Below, in pieces: positions 37,031 through 42,272 of a stretch of 42,272 bases of DNA; position 1 is the stretch's first letter; the number at the start of each line of letters is the position of its first letter. The stretch spans positions 1 through 42,272 of the forward strand of contig NZ_CP073173.1 of the NCBI RefSeq assembly GCF_023035815.1. Direction: 5' to 3'. The position numbers were made by a program, and so were the translations under genes. Under the pieces are notes generated by a model. It saw nothing but the letters and a program-made list of their open reading frames with translations, was not told where the DNA came from and ran no database searches. Origin of the DNA: Borrelia parkeri. Lineage in GTDB: Bacteria > Spirochaetota > Spirochaetia > Borreliales > Borreliaceae.

Positions 37031-37648
37031 CTACAGTAAACTAAAATTATTAAAAATATCTCTTGCCAAACAGGTTAATATACCAAGTTTTTTAAGCTCC
37101 ATAATTATTAGTTCAGGAAAAGAAGAAATACTTCTTGTAGCATCAGTTATTAAATAAGACTGAAATCCTAAATTATGGGCATCAATTATTGTTTCCTTTA
37201 CACAAAAGTCTAAGGCTAAGCCTACTATAAACACTGCATCAATCCCATTGAATTGAAGATAATCCAAAAGACCTGTTGATTTTTTCTTATTAGAATCATC
37301 ATAAAAACCACTGTAACTGTCATAATTCTCATCCTGTCCCTTTAAAAAAACAGACTTCACTTTATCAATATTTAAATCTTTTGGAAATTCTGCTCCCCAT
37401 GTATTTTTTACACAATGCTTAGGCCAACCTTTACAATTAGCATTACTCAAAAAACTTACATGATTTTCACAATGCCAATCCTTAGTTGCAACAATGTGCT
37501 CAAAGCACTTCTGAAGTTGGTTTACCAAAGGGATAATCTCATTACCTTGAGGAACAGAAAGAGTCCCTGACTCCAAAAAATCGTTTTGGATATCTACTAA
37601 AATTAATGCTGCTTTCTTTAAATTAAAACTAAAAGGGATTCTTCCCAT
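37031..37648 (-). CDS. pncA: nicotinamidase (PncA), isochorismatase-fold hydrolase
   Basis: Hydrolyses nicotinamide to nicotinate and ammonia in NAD salvage, in the cytoplasm. From MGRIPF (ATG 37648) the protein has 205 residues. LILVDIQNDF holds catalytic Asp19; DWHCENHVSF holds the metal ligands Asp57, His59 and His63; FLKGQDENYDSYSGF holds Lys103; VGLALDFCVKETIIDA holds the nucleophile Cys149. All expected catalytic residues are present and the length is normal. GAGGAG lies 17 bases before this ATG, rather far, and an upstream GTG touches the site, so the start is not certain. B. burgdorferi carries pncA on lp25, where it is needed for infection. It stands alone here. Confidence 0.92.
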   Translation of the reverse strand: MGRIPFSFNLKKAALILVDIQNDFLESGTLSVPQGNEIIPLVNQLQKCFEHIVATKDWHCENHVSFLSNANCKGWPKHCVKNTWGAEFPKDLNIDKVKSVFLKGQDENYDSYSGFYDDSNKKKSTGLLDYLQFNGIDAVFIVGLALDFCVKETIIDAHNLGFQSYLITDATRSISSFPELIIMELKKLGILTCLARDIFNNFSLL

Positions 37649-38429
37649 TAAACTGATTATAATCACTCCTCACAGTACTAAGATTATTATCTTAAAATAC
37701 CGTCACTCATATCTGATATAATACAGAACTGTAATTTTAACACAAGAACAAAAATTAAAACACTTAAATTCTATATCTTATAAGTTATTATAGGATAATA
37801 ATCTGATTTAAAATACAGAAATACCTTTATTATTACAATTAATAATCTTAAATTTATTAATTTAACTTCTTTAAGAATATTCACTAAATTAAAATTATAT
37901 ATAGCTAATTATTAGTTATATATAATAAGAATAAAATTAAAACAATAAGACATATAAAATGTTTTTCATTATTTTTAAATCTAAGCAATCTAAGGTTTAA
38001 ATATCTCAAAAAGTCTTCGGGAATTAATATGATGTTTTCCGCCATAATATAACATTCTAGAACTTTTAACTTATATACATATTAAATGGTTTTTCATATC
38101 TTATAGCTAAACTTAAAGGTTTTATTAGGAACTTTACAATTAAAACCCCTAACAAAACCTTTAATTGGTTTTATAATTTCTTTTTCTGAAAGAGTGATAC
38201 GTAAGTGTATCAAACCTTAAATAAACTATACAACAATTTTGTTAATTTTCAAATATCTATGTTTGAAATGAAAGAAATAATTTTTACTAATTTTGTATTT
38301 TTTAAATTATCCTGTGTTTTTTTGAGATATTTGTTAAAACGAATTGTAAAACTTGCTTGTATCTTTGTACAAGTCGATAAAACACTGGTTTTTTGAGGTA
38401 ATAGAAGGGAAAATAATGGACAAAAAGCC
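37649..38429. other. intergenic region with a long imperfect hairpin
   Basis: About 780 bases between pncA and the decayed partition genes. AAAGGTTTTATTAGG (38115-38129) pairs at 14 of 15 positions with CCTAACAAAACCTTT (38148-38162) over an 18-base loop, similar in size to the inverted repeat after PF49 at 23364-23413. Two short plus-strand frames at 38205-38535 overlap the remnants on the other strand and are not supported as genes. Confidence 0.5.
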
Positions 38430-38499
38430 CTTTTTTTTTACGCCTTCCTTAATTGATGTTATAGATATTAGGTATTATTTTTGTTTTTTCTCTATCCAT
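38430..38499 (-). pseudogene. 5' fragment of a third PF32 (parA) gene
   Basis: ATG 38499 opens MDREKTKIIP, then after small indels ITSIKEGV and KKK, matching the MDKKRTKIITIASIKGGVGK start of PF32. Homology ends within about 25 codons. It overlaps the end of the adjacent PF50 by 25 bases, as in the intact operon. Confidence 0.65.
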
Positions 38500-39046
38500 T
38501 TGGTTATTATTTCACCTGATAAATTTTTGTTGTAGAAAGCATATACTTGTTTTTCAATTTCTAGAGTAATGTTTAATAGTTTTTTGTAATATTCAGTGTT
38601 TATTTTATCTTTTCTTAACAAGGAATAAAAGTTCGTAAGATAACATATAATAGAACCTGTCTTAAATCTAAATTCCATACAAACACACCATCTTATGGTA
38701 TAAGACTCATTTTTTTCTGTATTTGTAATGATTAATGGCTTTTGTATTTTTTTGATAGAATAATGAATTCCTAGAAAATCGTCTTCTCCTTTGACACTGA
38801 ATAAATGGAACGTGTATATTTTTTTTTCTTTGTTGGGATTTGAATATTTTTTAAGGGCTATTAAGAATTTTTGTTTTTGTTTTCTGTTGACACCAAATGT
38901 ATAAAAATCATTAAATAATTTTGTGTGATATATTTTTTTTCTTCTATTTTTTCTATTTTATCGAAAATATTCTTGATATTTGCTTGAGATGTGTTTAATT
39001 TAAGAGTTTTTGCTTTTTGTTTTAGTTTTTTGAACAAGTCGTTCAT
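38475..39046 (-). pseudogene. PF50 gene with one frameshift
   Basis: MNDLFKKLKQKAKTLKLNTS through DKIEKIEEKK is in frame, then one base is lost or gained in an A run near 38936. The other frame carries YHTKLFNDFYTFGVNRK, YTFHLFSVKGEDDFLGIHYS, MEFRFKTGSIICYLTNFYSL and LEIEKQVYAFYNKN through to IEKKQK. Apart from this homopolymer indel it is full length, so a sequencing error is possible. Confidence 0.75.
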
Positions 39047-39059
39047 TTTTATTCCTTAG

Positions 39060-39812
39060 ATTTAGAATAATTAATTTAGGATTTGCCTAGTATTTCTAGG
39101 AGATCATAGTAGTATTAATTATTTTATTATAATTTAGATTGTTTGTTTTATCTAGATATTGCTTTAGTATTGGTACTAAGGTTTTGATTTCTGCCTTTTT
39201 TTTAAGTTGTTCAAGTAATATACTGAATATATTATTTCTAATATTGTCTTTATTTTTTTTATTTGCTTCTTTTATTGTTTTGTTTTGGTCTTGGTATTTT
39301 TTGTTTTTACTTACGACATTGGTTTTGTAGTTATGATTTTTGTGTATTTTATTTAATTTTTCTTTTGGTTTTGTATTATTTATATTATTTATACACTCCC
39401 ATTTTTCTTCATTGATATTTTTTGAACACAGATATTTATGAACTCTTGCATTAAATTTTTTTCTCTTTTTGTTTTAAAGTATGAGTTTATTTTGTGATAA
39501 CATTTATTTTTGGGATATTTGAGTTGATAATAAATTTCTGTTCCATAGTTCTTTCCTAGATGTTTATAGTAGTTAATAGTTATCTGTAATTCTTTTTCTA
39601 ATTTGTATAAGTAGCTTTGGAGTGTTTTAATCTTTATAATTTTTTGACCATTTCTTTTCAGATTATTATTAAAGTAGTAAAGTATATTACTTTGGGTATA
39701 TTTTTTTAAATTTAAATTCATATAATTTAGTGTTGATATTAGTACTATCAACTTATGTTGATGCTTATTAAATTTTTTTTTCTTTATTATGAGATTTTTT
39801 TAAGATTTCCAA
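39060..39812 (-). pseudogene. PF57 gene with large internal deletion
   Basis: Starts at TTG 39812 with AAGGAG 8 bases upstream: KKSHNKEKKFNKHQHKLIVL, then ISTLNYMNLNLKKYTQSNIL and TLQSYLYKLEKELQITINYY. A frameshift near 39430 turns NEEKWECINN into SMKKNGSV-stop. In the new frame, after a deletion of roughly 100 codons compared with PF57 at 20275, NIRNNIFSILLEQLKKKAEI and LVPILKQYLDKTNNLNYNKI follow, then stops. Nonfunctional. Confidence 0.75.
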
Positions 39813-39952
39813 TTGATTTACTCCTTCAAAAAAAGCTGTGGGCATATTATATATGAAAGATTATATTTTGTCAATAATATGTTTTTATTGCTTAATAAAT
39901 TTTGCATAGAGAGTCAGTATTTGTTTAAAATAATAACTAAACTATTGAATTT

Positions 39953-40525
39953 TCATATTTGTTTTTTAGATTTTGCCATACTTTTTTCAAAGTCTTTTTT
40001 TGTTTTTTTTATGTATTCTTTGTCTTGAATAAAGATCCTTTCCATAAGGAAACAGGTGAATTGTTGGTTTGTTTTGTAAAAGTTGTAAGCATCTTGGTCT
40101 TTAAGTTGCAGTTTAATTGATTTGATTAAATTCGATGTCTTTTGTTTGTTTTGCGTTTCTTTAGTTGATAGAAAAAAATATGTGTTCATTATTCCTTTTT
40201 CAATTATGGATTCTTCGTTGATTAAGTTGTTCTTGAGACCTTCTGCAATAGCTAGATATGTATAAACTTGGGTTCTGGCTAGATTATAATTTTTGATAAA
40301 TGTGCTAAAGTTTTTATATCCGTCTAATTTGAATAATTTTTTGTCATTAATTTCTTTTAATATTTTCATGGTTTCTATTTTGTTGTAGATATCTTCTTGT
40401 AGGTTTATTTTAAGTTTTGCTTTTAATTTTTCGTAAGTTTGCCTATTGATATCATTAATATTTTCTTGGAGAGAGTTGTTTTTTTCAATAATCCTTTTAT
40501 TTAGTTTAAATTTGTTCTTTTTCAT
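39953..40525 (-). CDS. second PF49 partition-associated protein
   Basis: 190 residues from ATG 40525 (AGGGAG 8 bases upstream; the frame opens earlier at 40552 inside the palindrome, but has no Shine-Dalgarno there). KLKINLQEDIYNKIETMKIL, LFKLDGYKNFSTFIKNYNLA, RTQVYTYLAIAEGLKNNLIN and IKLQLKDQDAYNFYKTNQQF match the PF49 at 22745 in order. The N-terminal 25 residues differ. It overlaps the PF32 stop by 20 bases. Intact, so it probably works with its own PF32. Confidence 0.87.
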   Translation of the reverse strand: MKKNKFKLNKRIIEKNNSLQENINDINRQTYEKLKAKLKINLQEDIYNKIETMKILKEINDKKLFKLDGYKNFSTFIKNYNLARTQVYTYLAIAEGLKNNLINEESIIEKGIMNTYFFLSTKETQNKQKTSNLIKSIKLQLKDQDAYNFYKTNQQFTCFLMERIFIQDKEYIKKTKKDFEKSMAKSKKQI

Positions 40526-41282
40526 ATAATCTCCCTGAAATTTGTTCGGCACCGAACAAATTTTTTAATGCTTTTTTGTAGTCTGATGTGTCGTCTTCGT
40601 TTAAAGAAAATCCAATATTTTGTGCAATTCTTTTATTTAAATCCTCTCTCTCTCTTATAGATCCAATAAAATTAGAATTTTGTTTTAGAATATCTAGGTA
40701 GAATTTATTTGAATTATTATTTTTAAGTCTGGTGTTTAATATATATATTGGTAAGTTTAGGTCCAATTGTTTAACTTTAAAGTTAAGAGCCTCTAGACTT
40801 TCTATAGACCATTTTTCGGCGGGAATTGGAGATATAACAAAGTTAGAAACAACAAGAGCATTAATTAGTGTAAAATCTAAGCTTGGATTAGTATCAATTA
40901 TTATGTAATCATAAGTATTTTTAATAAAATAAAGTGCTTTTTTTAGTCTGGTTTCTTTGAATGGTAAATTATCGTTATTAAAAAAGTGTAAATTTAAGTA
41001 ACTAGGGATAAAATCTAAATTTTGATTTATATTGCAAATACTATTATTAATATCCAGATTTTTTCGTAAGATTTCATATATATTTGTATTTTCTACATTG
41101 ATTCGTGCTTTTTCAAGATATTCATTAAAGTAACTTGTAAGACTTGCTTGAGCGTCCATATCAATTAGTAAGACGCTAAAATTTTTAGAGATAATAGTAG
41201 AGAAAAGAATGGCAGAAGTACTCTTTCCCACTCCTCCTTTAATTGATGCTATGGTTATTATTTTTGTTCTTTTTTTATCCAT
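40506..41282 (-). CDS. second PF32 ParA-type partition ATPase
   Basis: 258 residues. Walker A is IKGGVGKST (14-22), the complete consensus including Thr22, unlike the PF32 at 21912. LLIDMDAQASLTSYFNEYLE is A', and YDYIIIDTNPSLDFTLINAL is Walker B with the following loop. The C-terminus FGAEQISGRLYEKEQI is encoded across the 26-bp palindrome. No PF57 is in front, only a PF50 remnant, so the locus is incomplete, but PF32 and PF49 are both intact and could give the plasmid a second partition or incompatibility specificity. Confidence 0.93.
   Translation of the reverse strand: MDKKRTKIITIASIKGGVGKSTSAILFSTIISKNFSVLLIDMDAQASLTSYFNEYLEKARINVENTNIYEILRKNLDINNSICNINQNLDFIPSYLNLHFFNNDNLPFKETRLKKALYFIKNTYDYIIIDTNPSLDFTLINALVVSNFVISPIPAEKWSIESLEALNFKVKQLDLNLPIYILNTRLKNNNSNKFYLDILKQNSNFIGSIREREDLNKRIAQNIGFSLNEDDTSDYKKALKNLFGAEQISGRLYEKEQI
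40538..40563. promoter_or_regulatory. 26-bp palindrome at the second PF32/PF49 junction
   Basis: AAATTTGTTCGG-CA-CCGAACAAATTT, 12-base stems. The core GTTCG-GCAC-CGAAC equals GTTCG-N4-CGAAC of the palindrome at 22695-22730. It lies inside the last codons of PF32 and 13 bases before the PF49 start. It is a candidate binding site for a partition protein. Confidence 0.7.
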
Positions 41283-41460
41283 TTGTTTATCATTCCTCTG
41301 TATAAATTTTATTGTAAAAGCATATGTTTGTTTTGCAATTTCTATAGTAATATCTAATAATTTTTTAATATTCCATATTTATTTTATCTTTTCTTAGCAA
41401 AGAATAAAAGTTTTGTAAGGGATTATATAATAAGAATCCGTTTTATGTTTATATTTTATA
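41283..41460 (-). pseudogene. 3' remnant of PF50 upstream of the second PF32
   Basis: The minus strand reads KTDSYYIIPYKTFILC-stop-EKIK, then IKKLLDITIEIAKQTYAFTI, matching KTGSIICYLTNFYSLLRKDK and LLNITLEIEKQVYAFYNK of the PF50 at 38475. Stops and small indels show decay. It identifies the lost gene in front of this PF32. Confidence 0.65.
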
Positions 41461-41530
41461 TGAATACATTATATTATATATTATAAAACCCATTTTTTTC
41501 TATATATAAATACTACAATGATATTCTGAT

Positions 41531-41893
41531 TATCTTAGTTTTTGTTAATGAATTGTGGTTTAGTAAGTAAATAAAGAGAATGTAGAGAGTTTTAAAGCTT
41601 TGTTTCTAAACTCAATAGTTAATTTGGGAAAAAGTTTTTTCAGTTTGTGTATCATTGGAAGAAATGGTATTTGATATGCTTGGTGTTTAAGACCGAGATT
41701 AAAAAAAGTGATGTAGGAAGAGTATTTTATTGATATTGAAAATATAATGAAAGCAGTTAAAGAGAAATTAAACACAGATATAGATAAGAATAGAAATTAC
41801 ATAAAAGTTAAAACAGTAGTTGATAAGTTTGTCACTGAGATATTAGACAAGATTATAACAGGCACTAAAGAAGCAATAAGTTTTTTAGTGTAA
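41531..41893 (+). pseudogene. vlp: wrecked subtelomeric vlp V18
   Basis: The plus strand retains LS-stop-FLLMNCG (leader and lipobox), then SFKALFLNSIVNLGKSFF, EEMVFDMLGV, KKSDVGRV, YFIDIENIMKAVKEKLNTDI, NYIKVKTVVDKFVTEILDKI and ITGTKEAISFLV-stop, in shifting frames. These match the first 150 residues of the EDPKTTF-type vlps. It reads toward the right telomere and ends 379 bases from it, the position and direction of known vmp expression sites, but it is dead. Confidence 0.75.
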
Positions 41894-42142
41894 AAACCCT
41901 TTTTTTTTTGATTTGTTAAGGATGTTGTCTTGATGTGCACTATCAGAAAGAAATTTAATAACTTTTTTCTTAGTATACAATACAAAATAATTTTATCAAG
42001 TGAATCAATGAATTTATCTTTAAGTTTACAATTAAATATTAAGTCATAACTAATAAAACTTGAGAGCAACCTTAATTTTAAACATTTTGTTTTGTTTCTT
42101 GTATTAATTTGCCTTGTTATATTTCTTGCAAAGAATGTTGTT
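41894..42142. other. subtelomeric stretch without a supported gene
   Basis: About 250 bases between the dead vlp V18 and the hairpin. A minus-strand frame here (41797-42069) overlaps V18 antisense and has no Shine-Dalgarno. No repeat like the left subterminal tract is present. Confidence 0.45.
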
Positions 42143-42182
42143 AAATAGTACTAAACTGATTGTAATCAGTTTAGTACTATTT
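42143..42182. repeat. 40-bp near-perfect hairpin close to the right telomere
   Basis: AAATAGTACTAAACTGATT (42143-42161) and its exact reverse complement (42164-42182) are separated by GT. It lies 90 bases from the plasmid end and about 250 bases past the dead vlp. It could terminate transcription before the telomere; it lacks a T run and the TAGTATA telomere box. Confidence 0.7.
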
Positions 42183-42242
42183 ATTAGATAATAATTTTAA
42201 AGAGAAAATCCTGAAAGTGATGAGAAATTAAATATATTTTGC

Positions 42243-42272
42243 TTTTTATTTATACTAATAAAAATTAAATAT
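42243..42272. other. right telomere (Borrelia hairpin-end sequence)
   Basis: Read inward from the end, bases 1-15 are A/T-rich, then TAGTATA at 16-22 (plus-strand TATACTA at 42251-42257), the same offset as at the left end. Both ends therefore look like processed telomeres, and the window is a whole linear replicon. Confidence 0.85.

Noticed and set aside
38205..38535. Two short plus-strand frames
   Set aside because: They overlap the PF50 and PF32 remnants on the minus strand, whose homology explains the DNA.
42143..42182. 40-bp hairpin as a fused telomere remnant
   Set aside because: It has TAGTACTA, not TAGTATA, and only 2 bases at the centre. It is better read as a terminator-type or other hairpin.
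1..42272. CRISPR arrays, tRNA, rRNA, transposase or phage structural genes
   Set aside because: No regularly spaced identical repeats, no cloverleaf or rRNA-like sequence, and no transposase motif seen. The repeats present are vmp, bdr and DHS blocks.

Overview
The window looks like one complete linear plasmid (42,272 bp) of a relapsing-fever group Borrelia. Both termini carry the Borrelia telomere box TAGTATA at the same offset (bases 16-22 counted inward from each end). The body is dominated by silent vmp genes: variable large proteins (Vlp) and variable small proteins (Vsp). Base composition is very A+T rich. Bdr proteins and the Borrelia-specific PF57-PF50-PF32-PF49 replication/partition genes confirm the genus. 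The Vmp leader ([14 protein letters not shown]) and the plasmid size would fit B. miyamotoi or a New World relapsing-fever species, but I cannot fix the species from sequence alone.

Layout. (1) 1-233: left telomere and a tract of short repeats. (2) 234-995: an unrecognised gene reading inward. (3) 1.2-20.1 kb: a vmp archive, all on the minus strand and therefore reading from the plasmid centre to the left telomere. It holds 13 vlp cassettes or fragments (V1-V13), three vsp genes and two bdr genes. Most cassettes share a 5' block (Shine-Dalgarno site, start codon and lipoprotein leader; the 'upstream homology sequence', UHS) and a 3' hairpin block ('downstream homology sequence', DHS). (4) 20.27-23.28 kb: a complete partition operon at the physical midpoint, the likely origin region. 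(5) 23.3-25.0 kb: decayed DNA with lipoprotein remnants. (6) 25.2-31.0 kb: an intact vlp on the plus strand with unique upstream DNA (V14), pseudogene vlps V15-V17, a third bdr and a small lipoprotein. (7) 32.2-37.7 kb: three larger predicted lipoproteins, a small unknown gene and a nicotinamidase (pncA). (8) 38.4-41.5 kb: pieces of at least two further partition clusters, including an intact PF32-PF49 pair. (9) 41.5-42.27 kb: a wrecked vlp pointing at the right telomere, a 40-bp hairpin and the right telomere.

How it works together. In relapsing-fever Borrelia, silent Vmp cassettes donate sequence by gene conversion to a single expressed locus, changing the surface coat. The UHS and DHS blocks seen here are the homologies used for this. 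The plasmid also carries a metabolic gene (nicotinamidase) that could make it hard to lose. The most interesting observations are a palindrome core, GTTCG-N4-CGAAC, conserved at the PF32/PF49 junction of two otherwise different partition loci (a candidate partition or operator site); repeated composite modules (vsp + 3' element + leaderless vlp, three times; remnant + bdr + vlp, three times); an in-frame chimera of two vlp subfamilies; and V14 as a candidate expression locus in the plasmid interior. Several pseudogenes differ from intact relatives only by homopolymer indels, so sequencing error must be excluded for those.
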